DNA of 46,015 nucleotides, taken from Geosporobacter subterraneus DSM 17957 (GTDB taxonomy: Bacteria > Bacillota > Clostridia > Peptostreptococcales > Thermotaleaceae). A model generated the notes under the pieces. That model did not search any database. It was not told where the DNA came from and was given only the letters and a program-made list of their open reading frames with translations. How positions within the stretch are numbered: position 1 is the stretch's first letter; every line of letters starts with the position of its first letter. Below are positions 1 to 7,637 of this stretch, in pieces. A program made the position numbers and the translations under genes. The stretch covers positions 1 to 46,015 of the forward strand of contig NZ_FQZV01000035.1 in the NCBI RefSeq assembly GCF_900142145.1. Direction: 5' to 3'.

Positions 1-141
1 GATGGCAAAGAACATTATGCCCTGAATAATCTTAGAGTTTCAGGGATTAAAAAATCGAAAGTATTCATGGATTTAACCTGTATTGCCATCATCGCATCTA
101 AGATGGTAAAGGCTGATAAGAAATTGAATCATGCAGCATAA
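1..141 (+). CDS. Transposase-like C-terminus (5'-truncated by contig end)
   Basis: The open frame enters from the left edge in frame 1 and ends at TAA 139-141, giving 46 residues that end in KLNHAA. The same C-terminus is encoded at the other contig end on the minus strand. The composition (basic, with a hydrophobic helix after an LNNLRVSGIKK segment) fits the last helix of a DDE transposase. The catalytic residues lie outside the window, so the family (IS1182- or IS4-like are possible) cannot be assigned. The call rests mainly on the exact repeat and its abrupt boundary. Confidence 0.6.
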   Translation, partial: DGKEHYALNNLRVSGIKKSKVFMDLTCIAIIASKMVKADKKLNHAA

Positions 142-304
142 AACTAACAATGTAAAAATGGGAGGGATGCATTCATAATAAAAATTGAAAAAACTGTGGA
201 TAACTTAGTTTTATAGGGGTTGTCTAACCTTTTTTAGGGTCAATTTGGGATTTTTCACAGATTTTTATCCACAATTTCAATTTTTGAATTATGCAATATC
301 CTCA
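1..304 (+). mobile_element. 3' end of an insertion sequence, left copy (partial)
   Basis: Bases 25-304 are repeated exactly, in reverse complement, at 45736-46015. The shared block ends abruptly at base 304, where unrelated host DNA begins on both sides (an AraC gene here, the upstream region of a sugar-nucleotide gene there). This marks the terminus of the element to within a few bases. It carries the last 46 codons of a transposase-like ORF and about 160 bases of non-coding end. That end contains an imperfect inverted repeat (180-203 against 265-285), and each arm includes a perfect TTATCCACA box. The IS family is not certain. Confidence 0.85.
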
Positions 305-510
305 GCAAAGAAACCGGAACGACGCTAACAGAGACCATTACGAAAATTCGGATTGAAAAAGCCAAAGAGCTCCTTGTCTCCAACAGCGCCAAGACCTATG
401 AAATTGCAGCGATGGTAGGTTTTGAGGATCCCTCATACTTTTCTTATGTATTTAAGAAGTACACGGGCCAATCCCCAAACCTTTTTAGAAAACAGGATAT
501 AGATCTGTGA
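304..510 (+). pseudogene. AraC-family DNA-binding domain, interrupted by the IS
   Basis: The frame continuing to TGA at 508-510 encodes the second half of an AraC/XylS helix-turn-helix domain. It has LTETITKIRIEKAKELL, then the typical YEIAAMVGFEDPSYFSYVFKKY stretch (split here by the usual G-F-x-D-x-S-Y-F core) and the terminal GQSPNLFR. The upstream part of the gene is missing because the IS terminus lies at base 304, so this is the 3' fragment of a disrupted regulator. It may have been an AraC activator or a YesN-type response regulator; the N-terminal domain that would tell is absent. Confidence 0.85.
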
Positions 511-540
511 TTGAGAATCTTTATTTATCCATCCAAGAGG

Positions 541-598
541 GTAGGGGCAGGCCATGTGTCTGCCCGCTGTATTTTCGGGAGGACACAGAGGTCCTTCC
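541..598. repeat. Dispersed double-hairpin repeat (degenerate copy)
   Basis: Starts GTAGGGGCAG, contains a first palindrome (GGGCAG...CTGCCC), a short spacer with TTTTCGGG, then a degenerate second palindrome (AGGACACAGAGGTCCTT). The same architecture, in better condition, is found at 23371-23428 and 27402-27665. This copy has lost the terminal CCCTAC. The pattern is a small non-autonomous (REP or MITE-like) repeat. Confidence 0.7.
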
Positions 599-656
599 AA
601 AATCTAGGTAAAACTTGAGGTTGAATATTAGCCTTCTCAGTCACAGGCCTATATAA

Positions 657-947
657 GCCTTTTATTTTTCACTTTTCAATGAAGTTGTTGAAAATCTAAG
701 AAGTCTAGACTATAAGGTAATCCATTGGTCAGCGGATTCTATGGATTGGCGTGACCGAGATGTGGATGCCATTCTGATCAATACGCTACCCGATGTGCGA
801 AATGGAGGAATCCTACTCTTCCACATCGGCCCTGGAGGCTCCACTGCCACGGCAAAAGCACTTCATGAGCTGATAGAGACTTTAAAGATGCAGGGGTATG
901 AATTTGTAACCGTGGATGAATTATTAAATATACAAGCTTATCGTTAA
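657..947 (+). pseudogene. Polysaccharide deacetylase C-terminal remnant
   Basis: An open frame begins after a stop at 654-656 and runs to TAA at 945-947. It encodes the C-terminal third of a NodB-type deacetylase: NEVVENLRSLDYKVIHWSADSMDWRD, a GGILLFHIGPGG stretch where functional enzymes usually have G-x-I-I-L-x-H-D, then LHELIETLKMQGYEFVTVDELL. The N-terminal catalytic Asp and the metal-binding H-x3-H half are absent, and no ribosome-binding site precedes the in-frame ATG at 741. It is best read as a decayed fragment of a cell-wall deacetylase (PdaA-like), not a functional 68-residue protein. Confidence 0.75.
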
Positions 948-998
948 ATATAGATCTGTGACAGATTTATAAGCTGTAAAAAAAAGTATATTGACAAG

Positions 999-1057
999 AA
1001 CCCCCTCATAGACTCCCTTACGCTGTAGCAAGAGGAATCTTATGAGGGGGTTTTTTT
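999..1057 (+). terminator. Intrinsic terminator, possibly bidirectional
   Basis: AACCCCCTCATA pairs perfectly with TATGAGGGGGTT and is followed at once by seven T residues. The loop itself can fold further (agactccctt against aagaggaatct). On the minus strand the same hairpin follows the pyrC stop codon, with a T-run about 14 bases beyond the stem, so it may also terminate pyrC. Confidence 0.8.
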
Positions 1058-1082
1058 ATTGTAGTTTGGGACAGTCCTCCGT

Positions 1083-2357
1083 CTAGGCCTCTGTGTATTT
1101 CACTACACCCTTAACGATGGTGCAGATGGCTTTTCCCTGAAGCTTCAAGCCATGAAAAGGCATATTCCGTGCTTTGGAGTACATCTGCTTCTCGTCCACA
1201 GTCCATTCTCTATGGATATCCATAATTGTAATATCCGCAGGGCTTCCCGCTGCCAAAGTACCGCCGGGGATATTCAACAACTTAGCAGGCTTGCAGCTCA
1301 TGCACTCAACCAACTGCGTCAGCGTCATGCCTCTTTCATGCACCAATGCCGTTAAGGCTATCCCTAATGCGGTCTCCAGACCAATAATCCCATTGGCAGC
1401 ATAAATCAGGTCCTGATCCTTATCCTTTTCCGTATGTGGGGCATGATCGGTGGCAATCACATCAATGGTTCCATCCAGTAACCCCTGAATGATCCCCTCT
1501 ACATCCTCCTTTGTCCGAAGGGGAGGACTCATTTTCGCCATCGTTCCATGCTTTAGCACGGCTTCATCCCATAACAGAAAGTGATGGGGTGCAGCTTCAG
1601 CACTGACCTTTATACCCTTCTTTTTAGCCTGGCGAACCAAATCCACGCCTTTTTTTGTAGATATATGCTGAATATGGAGCCGGGCTCCTGTGGCCTCTGC
1701 CAGCATTAAATCTCTTTGGATAATGATTTCTTCCGCTATGGCTGGGATTCCCATAAGGTTTAGTTGTTTTGAAACCTCACCCCGATGAATCGACCGGTCA
1801 TATACTAAATGGATGTCCTCACAATGACTGCTTACCAGTAAATTCAAAGCCGCTGCCTCTGCCATTGCTTCATACAGCACCCCCGCATTCATCACCGTCT
1901 TTCCATCGTCTGTGATTCCTACAATTCCACCTTCCTGCAGCTCTCTATAAGGGCTTTTTTCCTTTCCATCTAGATTTTTTGTGATGCTTCCCATCATCAG
2001 CACATTGCAGGCAGCCCTTGATGCTTTTTCTTTTATAAACGCTGCTGTTTTGAGGTTATCAATAACCGGATTGGTATTGGGCATACATACTGCTGTGCTA
2101 AATCCTCCGGCAACTGCTGCCCTAGCTCCGGTTTCTATGGTTTCCTTCTGTTCAAACCCAGGTTCACGAAAGTGTACATGCATGTCAATCAACCCTGGCG
2201 TCACATACTTTCCCCTTGCATCAAATACTTCACAGCCTCGTACATCTATATCTTTTTCGATTCTTTCTATTTTGCCTTCACTAACCAGTATATCCATTGG
2301 TTCATTTATTTTTTGGGAAGGGTCTACGATCCATCCCCCCTTGATCAGTATGGTCAT
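1083..2357 (-). CDS. pyrC: Dihydroorotase, class I (424 aa)
   Basis: Catalyses the reversible cyclisation of N-carbamoyl-L-aspartate to dihydroorotate, the third step of de novo pyrimidine synthesis, in the cytoplasm. The sequence shows the amidohydrolase metal motif DMHVHFREPG (His60 and His62). It also has MPNTNPVID, GIVGITDDGKTV with the Asp that bridges metals in class I enzymes, HCED, HIQHIS and the late ATDHAPH motif. Length matches Bacillus-type PyrC. AAGGAG lies six bases before ATG 2357. No other pyr gene is adjacent and no PyrR-type attenuator is visible. The upstream 200 bases hold repeats, so its promoter is unclear. Confidence 0.96.
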   Translation of the reverse strand: MTILIKGGWIVDPSQKINEPMDILVSEGKIERIEKDIDVRGCEVFDARGKYVTPGLIDMHVHFREPGFEQKETIETGARAAVAGGFSTAVCMPNTNPVIDNLKTAAFIKEKASRAACNVLMMGSITKNLDGKEKSPYRELQEGGIVGITDDGKTVMNAGVLYEAMAEAAALNLLVSSHCEDIHLVYDRSIHRGEVSKQLNLMGIPAIAEEIIIQRDLMLAEATGARLHIQHISTKKGVDLVRQAKKKGIKVSAEAAPHHFLLWDEAVLKHGTMAKMSPPLRTKEDVEGIIQGLLDGTIDVIATDHAPHTEKDKDQDLIYAANGIIGLETALGIALTALVHERGMTLTQLVECMSCKPAKLLNIPGGTLAAGSPADITIMDIHREWTVDEKQMYSKARNMPFHGLKLQGKAICTIVKGVVKYTEA

Positions 2358-2403
2358 ATGAATCTCCTTTCTACATCCTAATTTGCCTATAGGCCTATGA
2401 TTG

Positions 2404-2530
2404 AGTATCCCGATTAATACTCGGAACGACGAGGGCGTCGCTCCCTACGATGCTGCAATTCCATAAAGTCAGACCTGCGTATCTGGCCGTTTTTCGGAAC
2501 AGCACAGGGACTGTTCCCTACGATTATATT
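2404..2530. repeat. REP-like palindromes, two units
   Basis: Two short palindromic units, each ending in CCCTACGAT: one around GGAACGACGAGGGCGTCGCTCCC and one around GGAACAGCACAGGGACTGTTCCC. Between them, CAGACCTGCGTATCTGGCCG and a TTTTTCGG spacer resemble the dispersed double-hairpin repeat at 23371. They lie in the leader region between the yerC-like terminator and pyrC. Confidence 0.6.
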
Positions 2531-2554
2531 TCTTTATAGAGGGGTTTATCTATA

Positions 2555-2602
2555 AAAAACTTCGGCAATATAGTTATTGTATAACTATACTACCGAAGTT
2601 TT
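2555..2602 (-). terminator. Intrinsic terminator of the yerC-like gene
   Basis: On the minus strand AAAACTTCGG pairs with CCGAAGTTTT. Inner pairing of ATAGTTAT with ATAACTAT extends the stem, and TTTTTTATAG follows. It lies just after the yerC-like stop and separates that gene from pyrC. Confidence 0.8.
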
Positions 2603-2605
2603 AAA

Positions 2606-2908
2606 TTACTCTTCTTTTTCATCCAAACGATTCAGTATGGTGGTGTATCCGTCTGCTCCATAGTGAAGACAACGATTGATACGGCTGATGGTAGCCGTAC
2701 TGGCCCCTGTAATATCTTCTATTTCATTATAGGTCTTATTCTGTCGGAGCAGTTTTGCTACCTTTAATCTTTGGGAAAGCGCTTGGATCTCCTTTATAGT
2801 ACAAATATCCTCAAAAAATCTGTAGCATTCTTCTATATCCTTGAGTAACAATATAGCCTCGAACAGTTCATCGGTAAACTGGTTTTTCAACTTTGATTCA
2901 TAGGTCAT
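2606..2908 (-). CDS. yerC: YerC/YecD family TrpR-related DNA-binding protein (100 aa)
   Basis: A small putative transcription regulator of the TrpR-like YerC/YecD family of Firmicutes. Diagnostic segments are LLKDIEECYRFFEDICT, IQALSQRLKVAKLLRQNKTY, and the recognition helix region ITGASTATISRINRCL. The open frame extends 16 codons further upstream, but GAGGTGA lies seven bases before ATG 2908 and family members start just before the FTDELFEAI helix, so I chose 2908. Target genes are unknown. It is a monocistronic unit ended by its own hairpin and divergent from the methionine transporter operon. Confidence 0.9.
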   Translation of the reverse strand: MTYESKLKNQFTDELFEAILLLKDIEECYRFFEDICTIKEIQALSQRLKVAKLLRQNKTYNEIEDITGASTATISRINRCLHYGADGYTTILNRLDEKEE

Positions 2909-3000
2909 TCTGCTCACCTCAAATTTATCTTTTATCTGGTTATATTCTATATTCATTTAGTATATCCTCTTTATGGATAATAAAATTTACAAAATATATA

Positions 3001-3029
3001 TTGACTTTGTTCTTAAAAGTATTTATACT
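3001..3029 (+). promoter_or_regulatory. Sigma-A type promoter of the metNIQ leader
   Basis: TTGACT at 3001-3006 and TATACT at 3024-3029 are separated by 17 bases. Transcription would start about 35 bases before the SAM-I riboswitch, as expected. Confidence 0.75.
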
Positions 3030-3068
3030 CAATATTAATTGATTAAAACAATTGAATACCTCGGATAT

Positions 3069-3174
3069 GCTCTTATCCAGAGAGGTGGAGGGACTGGCCC
3101 TATGAAACCCGGCAACCGGCTTATTAAGCAGCGGTGCCAATTCCTGCGGTACATAAGTACTGACAGATGAGAGA
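3069..3174 (+). ncRNA. SAM-I (S-box) riboswitch
   Basis: Canonical conserved blocks are present in order: CTCTTATCCAGAGAGGTGGAGGGA (shown here as its halves CTTATCCAGAGAG and GTGGAGGGA), CTGGCCC, ATGAAACCCGGCAACC, GGTGCCAATTCC and GATGAGAG. The first and last blocks close helix P1. It precedes an intrinsic terminator and the methionine transporter genes, so high S-adenosylmethionine should switch transcription off. Confidence 0.97.
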
Positions 3175-3191
3175 TGTGCATAGATTGCTAT

Positions 3192-3221
3192 GCCTCTTTC
3201 CCTGTGAAAGAGGCTTTTTAT
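3192..3221 (+). terminator. S-box expression platform terminator
   Basis: GCCTCTTTC and GAAAGAGGC form a perfect nine-base stem around CCTGT, followed by TTTTTATTT. It lies directly after the SAM-I aptamer and is the switchable terminator controlling metN. Confidence 0.9.
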
Positions 3222-3325
3222 TTGCCCAAATCCCTTCCTTAGGGTTTCATGGGCTGATGTTTTGCGTGACACACCTTTTAGTTCTATGCAGTTATAAACA
3301 CATACCGTGATAAAGGAGTGAAATT

Positions 3326-4321
3326 ATGATTCGTATTGAAAACCTGACAAAAGTTTATAAAAAAGGCAGAAACGAGGTAACTGCTCTCCGGGATATCAAC
3401 TTAAGGGTAGAGCGGGGTGATATCTTCGGTATTATCGGACTCAGCGGTGCAGGAAAATCTTCTCTCATTCGTTGCATTAACCGCATTGAAGAGCCTTCCG
3501 AGGGTGACATTTGGGTGAATGATGTCAACCTTGTTACCCTAAAGGATGCAGAGCTTAGAGCCACAAGAAAAAAAATTGGCATGATTTTTCAAAATTTTAA
3601 TCTGCTTCATAGCAAAACTGTTTTTGAAAACATTGCCTTTCCCCTGCGATTGACTAACACCCCAGAACAGGTAATTCGGGATCGGGTCAATGAACTGCTG
3701 TCCTTAGTAGAACTGTCTGAAAAAGCACAAGTCTACCCAAGCCAGCTGAGCGGCGGACAAAAACAAAGGGTGGGAATCGCCCGAGCCTTAGCCTCTGCGC
3801 CGGATGTACTGCTTTGCGACGAGGCAACCTCTGCACTGGATCCAAAGACTACAAAGCAGATTCTATCTCTATTAAAAAGCATCAATCGTACCATGGGACT
3901 AACCATTGTCATCATTACCCACGAGATGGAAGTCATTAAAGAAATTTGTAATCGAGTCGCTATTCTGGAGGGTGGAATGGTCGTAGAAATGGGAGACACC
4001 ATCGATATTTTCTCCAAACCTGGAACCGAGGCTACAAAGCATTTTGTAGAGCAGATTCACCAGCTGCCCACCCATTTGATGAATGGTAAGATTCTCAGTC
4101 TCTCTTTCACTGAAGGCAGTGCGGGAGAACCGATTATCTCCAGGATCATCAAGGACTTTGACGTAGAAATCAACATTCTCTCAGGTACCATTGAGTATAT
4201 TCAGGAAAAACCGATTGGAAAATTAATCATAGAAGCAGCGGTAGACGGTCATCAGCTTATTGATATTGTAGACTATCTGGAGAAAAATCATGTAAAGGTG
4301 GAGGTGCTGAAAAATGAATAG
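3326..4321 (+). CDS. metN: Methionine ABC transporter ATPase MetN (331 aa)
   Basis: Energises high-affinity uptake of D/L-methionine at the inner face of the membrane as a dimer on MetI. It has Walker A GLSGAGKSS (about residues 38-46), Q-loop FQNFN, signature LSGGQ (141-145), Walker B VLLCDEATSALD and the switch His in IITHE. A C-terminal NIL domain (about 260-328) is the methionine-sensing domain of MetN-type ATPases. AAGGAGTG lies just before ATG 3326. The TAG stop overlaps the metI start by eight bases, so translation is probably coupled. The SAM-I riboswitch upstream gives the likely regulation and supports the substrate. Confidence 0.97.
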   Translation: MIRIENLTKVYKKGRNEVTALRDINLRVERGDIFGIIGLSGAGKSSLIRCINRIEEPSEGDIWVNDVNLVTLKDAELRATRKKIGMIFQNFNLLHSKTVFENIAFPLRLTNTPEQVIRDRVNELLSLVELSEKAQVYPSQLSGGQKQRVGIARALASAPDVLLCDEATSALDPKTTKQILSLLKSINRTMGLTIVIITHEMEVIKEICNRVAILEGGMVVEMGDTIDIFSKPGTEATKHFVEQIHQLPTHLMNGKILSLSFTEGSAGEPIISRIIKDFDVEINILSGTIEYIQEKPIGKLIIEAAVDGHQLIDIVDYLEKNHVKVEVLKNE

Positions 4322-4973
4322 CTTTAGTGAATTAGTTGCATTGCTGACACCCTCTTTGTTTGAAACCTTATATATGGTGTTTGCCTCTATCCTTTTTACC
4401 ATCCTATTTGGGCTCCCCTTGGGTGTCATACTGGTCATCACCAATCAGGATCATATTTTACCCAATCCGTTTTTGAATAATATACTGTCTTATGCCATCA
4501 ATACCATGCGTTCTTTGCCCTTTATTATTCTGATGATTTTTATTATCCCCTTCACCAGAATGATTGTGGGCACCTCCATCGGTACAACTGCAGCCATCGT
4601 GCCCTTGGTGGTGGCCGCCACCCCTTTCTTTGCCCGGATTGTGGAAAGTGCCCTTCGGGAAGTGGACTGGGGCGTTGTGGAAGCAGCCATTGCCATGGGG
4701 GCAACGCCTATGCAGATCATCCTAAGGGTATTGATTCCTGAGGCAATGTCTTCCCTGGTGTTAGGAATTACCATAACCTTGATTAATATCATCAGCTTTT
4801 CTGCCATGGCCGGGGTAGTAGGCGGCGGCGGATTGGGAGACTTAGCGGTTCGGTATGGATATCACCGCTTCCAAACCGATGTAATGCTTGCAACGGTTGT
4901 AGTACTCATCATCCTTGTGCAGTTTATTCAGACTGCTGGAAATAGAATTGCAAAAAATATTAATAAAAAGTAG
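4314..4973 (+). CDS. metI: Methionine ABC transporter permease MetI (219 aa)
   Basis: Membrane subunit of the methionine importer. The sequence is largely hydrophobic, with about five membrane helices. The EAA coupling loop (VEAAIAMGATPMQIILRVLIPEA) that contacts MetN lies around residues 122-144 and has the usual conserved glycine. Length equals that of known MetI proteins. It overlaps the end of metN by eight bases and is followed 11 bases later by metQ, so the three form one operon. Confidence 0.96.
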   Translation: MNSFSELVALLTPSLFETLYMVFASILFTILFGLPLGVILVITNQDHILPNPFLNNILSYAINTMRSLPFIILMIFIIPFTRMIVGTSIGTTAAIVPLVVAATPFFARIVESALREVDWGVVEAAIAMGATPMQIILRVLIPEAMSSLVLGITITLINIISFSAMAGVVGGGGLGDLAVRYGYHRFQTDVMLATVVVLIILVQFIQTAGNRIAKNINKK

Positions 4974-4984
4974 GAGGAATACAA

Positions 4985-5806
4985 ATGAAAAAAGTTTTAT
5001 CCACAGCACTATTATTAGTAGTAACCGCAGCCCTGTTGTTTACCGGCTGTACAAAAGCTCCTGCAGCCACTGATGCTGCTGATACTACACCTGTATTAAA
5101 GGTCGGTGCCACACCTGTACCCCATGCAGAAATCTTAAACTTTATTAAACCTGAATTAGAAAAGCAAGGAGTCAAATTAGAAATCGTTGAGTTTACCGAC
5201 TATGTGAATCCCAATCTGGCTTTAAACAGCAAAGAACTAGACGCCAATTTCTTCCAGCACGTACCATACATGGAGGCCTTCGGCAGAGAACAGAAAATGG
5301 AATTTGTCAGTGCCGGTAAGGTTCACGTAGAACCGCTGGGATTGTATTCTAAAAAAATCAACAGTCTTGAAGGGCTGACAGATGGCGCGATCATTGCTAT
5401 TCCCAATGATCCTACCAATGGAGGCAGAGCATTGATTCTATTGGATACAGAAGGACTCATTAAGCTGAAAGCCGATGCCGGCTTAGAAGCTACGGAAAAG
5501 GATATTGCGGAGAATCCAAAAAATCTTAAATTTAAGGCCATTGATGCCGCCCAGCTGCCAAGAACCTTAGAGGATGTAGATGCTGCAGTCATCAATACCA
5601 ACTATGCATTGGAAGCAAAGCTGAACCCATCTGTAGATGCACTGATCATCGAAGGCAGTGAGTCCCCTTATGCCAATATTGTTACCGTTAGACCCGATAA
5701 CAAGAATGATGAACAGATTCTAAAGCTGGTAGAGGTGCTCCAATCTGAAGCGGTCAAGCAATTTATTCAAGACCAATACAAAGGCGCTGTTGTCCCTGCA
5801 TTTTAA
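4985..5806 (+). CDS. metQ: Methionine-binding lipoprotein MetQ (273 aa)
   Basis: Extracytoplasmic substrate-binding protein of the NlpA/MetQ family that captures methionine for MetNI. A lipoprotein signal peptide ends in the lipobox LFTGC, with lipidated Cys22. The mature part shows family landmarks: VGATPVPHAEIL, FTDYVNPNLAL, DANFFQHVPYM and IAIPNDPTNGGRAL. AGGAGG lies nine bases before ATG 4985. It is the last gene of the metNIQ operon, and I see no clear terminator directly after it. Confidence 0.96.
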   Translation: MKKVLSTALLLVVTAALLFTGCTKAPAATDAADTTPVLKVGATPVPHAEILNFIKPELEKQGVKLEIVEFTDYVNPNLALNSKELDANFFQHVPYMEAFGREQKMEFVSAGKVHVEPLGLYSKKINSLEGLTDGAIIAIPNDPTNGGRALILLDTEGLIKLKADAGLEATEKDIAENPKNLKFKAIDAAQLPRTLEDVDAAVINTNYALEAKLNPSVDALIIEGSESPYANIVTVRPDNKNDEQILKLVEVLQSEAVKQFIQDQYKGAVVPAF

Positions 5807-5888
5807 AAAGGGTGTACATTCTTCACATAGATGCCCCTTCAATTTGGGATACTATAATATGGTTTCAAATTCGTAAGGAGATGATCGT

Positions 5889-6143
5889 ATGGAAGAAAAC
5901 AAAAGACTAAACTTCGGTGCCAATGAAGCACAAAATCTAATCGACAGCACCTATAACACCAAGGATTATCCAATTATTGAAAAAACCCAGAATGCCTATC
6001 TCATGCCGGAAAGTATGCAGCGGGATGTGGATTGTATCAATACCTTTCGATTTTATGAAGACACTACAGAATATACAGAAGCCCTAGGCATAGAAGGGAT
6101 ACCGGCCAGTCCCGAAAGCAAGAAGAGTACAAAGCTGCAATAA
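5889..6143 (+). CDS. Hypothetical 84-aa protein downstream of metQ
   Basis: I do not recognise this protein. It starts at ATG 5889 with AAGGAG eight bases upstream and ends just before a strong terminator, so it is probably a real gene. It is polar and acidic, has one cysteine, and has no signal peptide or membrane segment. The start MEENKRLNFGANEAQNLID suggests a helix, and the rest looks extended. It could be co-transcribed with metNIQ. A TATAAT at 5853-5858 might be a private promoter, but no convincing -35 box is present. Function unknown. Confidence 0.65.
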   Translation: MEENKRLNFGANEAQNLIDSTYNTKDYPIIEKTQNAYLMPESMQRDVDCINTFRFYEDTTEYTEALGIEGIPASPESKKSTKLQ

Positions 6144-6148
6144 CCAAA

Positions 6149-6193
6149 ACCCCGTACCAGTCTCGAAACTAGTACGGGGTAACTCTTTTTTCC
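6149..6193 (+). terminator. Intrinsic terminator
   Basis: ACCCCGTAC and GTACGGGGT, with inner AGT/ACT pairing, form a strong hairpin, and ACTCTTTTTTCC follows. It closes the transcription unit of metNIQ and the small ORF. Confidence 0.85.
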
Positions 6194-6302
6194 TAAGAAC
6201 CCTCCCTAATAAGGCTAACCGCTAACGGCTAACAAGTAAGGCATGCACGCTTAAGAATACGGAAAAAACTTTTATTGGTCAACATATAACATGAAATCCA
6301 CA

Positions 6303-7391
6303 TTATATATCCGTTAATCCCTTTACCTCTTCGATACCTAACCCTGGTCCCTTTGGCAGTACCAATACGGGGCCCTGGGTTTCTACACCGCCGATCACCG
6401 GATTTTCTCCTAACAGATATATGGTGTCTAAATCAAATCTCGTAATATTCTTCTTGGCCCCTGCCAGATGGGCTGCCGCTGTAACAGCCACTTTGCTCTC
6501 AACCATGCTTCCCAGCATACATTCTACCCCGCAGGCCTCGGCAATAGCCACGATTTTTAAAGCCTGATGAATACCCCCGCATTTCATCAGCTTAATATTG
6601 ATCAGATCAGCTGCCCGCATACTTAGAATCTTAAAGGCGTCATAAGGACTAAACATGCTTTCATCTGCCATAATCAGCGTCTCCACATGATCCGTGACAA
6701 ACTTCAGTCCCTCTAAATCCCAAGCCTTTACCGGCTGTTCTACCAGTTCCATTTCTACGCCGGCATCCTCCAGCTTTCGGATTCCCCTTACCGCCTCCTT
6801 CGGCTGCCAGCCTTGATTTGCATCCAACCGGATTTTAATGTTGTAACCGATTGCTTCCCGTACGGCCTTTACTCTTTGGATATCTTTCTGTATGTCGCAG
6901 CCTACCTTTATCTTGATGGCAGTAAATCCCTGAGCAATGGCCTGCAGTGCATCTTCTCTCATTTCCTCCGGTTCGTTAATGCTCAGTGTAATATCCGATT
7001 CTATCCGATCTCTGTATCCCCCTAACAATTTATACACCGGCGTTTGATATCGTTTTCCGAGCAAATCGTAAACAGCCATATCTACAGCCGCTCTGGCACT
7101 GGAATTTCGTACAATCGATTTATCCAGTTTGTCCATGATTCTCTCAATATTCTCAATCTCTTCCCCAATTAAAGCATTCCCTATGCTTTCTTGAACTGCA
7201 CCCTGAACAGATCCGTTGGTATCCCCTGTGATGACCGCTGTTGGCGGAGCTTCCCCATAGCCCGTTTGCCCGTCATCGGTATGAATCAGCAGGATGGTAT
7301 CCTCTGCTGACAGCACAGTTCTCAAAGCCGTTTTAAAAGGTTTTTTCAACGGAATACTTACATGCTTCAATTCAATGCTTTGGATTCTCAT
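6303..7391 (-). CDS. L-Ala-D/L-Glu epimerase (dipeptide epimerase), 362 aa
   Basis: An enolase-superfamily enzyme of the muconate-lactonizing subgroup that epimerises dipeptides, typically L-Ala-D-Glu from murein to L-Ala-L-Glu. The catalytic set aligns with Bacillus AEE almost number for number: the K-x-K pair Lys160/Lys162, metal ligands Asp190, Glu218 and Asp243, general base Lys267, and the C-terminal D-x-D (Asp320/Asp322) typical of dipeptide epimerases. The start is ATG 7391 (MRIQSIEL). It is preceded by its own promoter and leader A, whose terminator must be passed for expression. Neighbours (peptide-binding lipoprotein, M20 amidohydrolase) suggest use of peptides or recycled cell-wall material. 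Exact dipeptide specificity is not visible. Confidence 0.9.
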   Translation of the reverse strand: MRIQSIELKHVSIPLKKPFKTALRTVLSAEDTILLIHTDDGQTGYGEAPPTAVITGDTNGSVQGAVQESIGNALIGEEIENIERIMDKLDKSIVRNSSARAAVDMAVYDLLGKRYQTPVYKLLGGYRDRIESDITLSINEPEEMREDALQAIAQGFTAIKIKVGCDIQKDIQRVKAVREAIGYNIKIRLDANQGWQPKEAVRGIRKLEDAGVEMELVEQPVKAWDLEGLKFVTDHVETLIMADESMFSPYDAFKILSMRAADLINIKLMKCGGIHQALKIVAIAEACGVECMLGSMVESKVAVTAAAHLAGAKKNITRFDLDTIYLLGENPVIGGVETQGPVLVLPKGPGLGIEEVKGLTDI

Positions 7392-7429
7392 TCTAATCCC
7401 CTTTCCCTTCCCGGCACACGGCTTGCTGC

Positions 7430-7541
7430 AAAAACAAAAAACCCAACACAGACATTCTTATACAATGCCTATGCTGGGTTTCATCTCAAAGCTCATATCG
7501 GTTAGGATATAAGTACAAAGACAAAGCAGCAAGTCTATAAT
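7430..7541 (-). ncRNA. Leader A: attenuator/riboswitch-like element, unassigned class
   Basis: Minus-strand RNA, homologous to leaders B (9355-9466) and C (11309-11410). In order: TTATAGACTTGCTGCTTTGTCTTT, shown as its 5' pairing strand TTAT, a six-base bulge and GCTG; a hairpin CTTATAT/ATATGAG with loop CCTAACCG; then GATGAAACCCAGCATAGG. The CAGC-ATAG strand can pair either with the 5' strand or with the terminator 3' strand. The terminator stem is 17 base pairs with three G-U pairs and ends in GGGTTTTTTGTTTTT. It precedes the dipeptide epimerase gene. I do not recognise it as a known riboswitch. Confidence 0.75.
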
Positions 7542-7591
7542 TATTGGTTGCCAGCTTAAAAGGATTTGTGCTTATCACATTTCCACTTCAT

Positions 7592-7620
7592 ATTATATCA
7601 TGTTCTATTTTAAATGTTAA
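7592..7620 (-). promoter_or_regulatory. Promoter of leader A and the epimerase gene
   Basis: On the minus strand TTAACA (7615-7620) and TATAAT (7592-7597) are exactly 17 bases apart. Transcription would begin near 7585, about 45 bases before the conserved leader core. Confidence 0.75.
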
Positions 7621-7637
7621 GTCTTTGAAAGATTTTA

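Noticed and set aside
195-273. Replication origin suggested by two DnaA-type boxes
   Set aside because: The boxes are inside an IS end present twice in the window; there is no AT-rich unwinding element, box cluster, dnaA or dnaN gene nearby.
2940-3272. 110-aa minus-strand ORF between yerC and metN
   Set aside because: It is antisense to the SAM-I riboswitch and its terminator, has no family resemblance, and overlaps the start region of the yerC-like gene.
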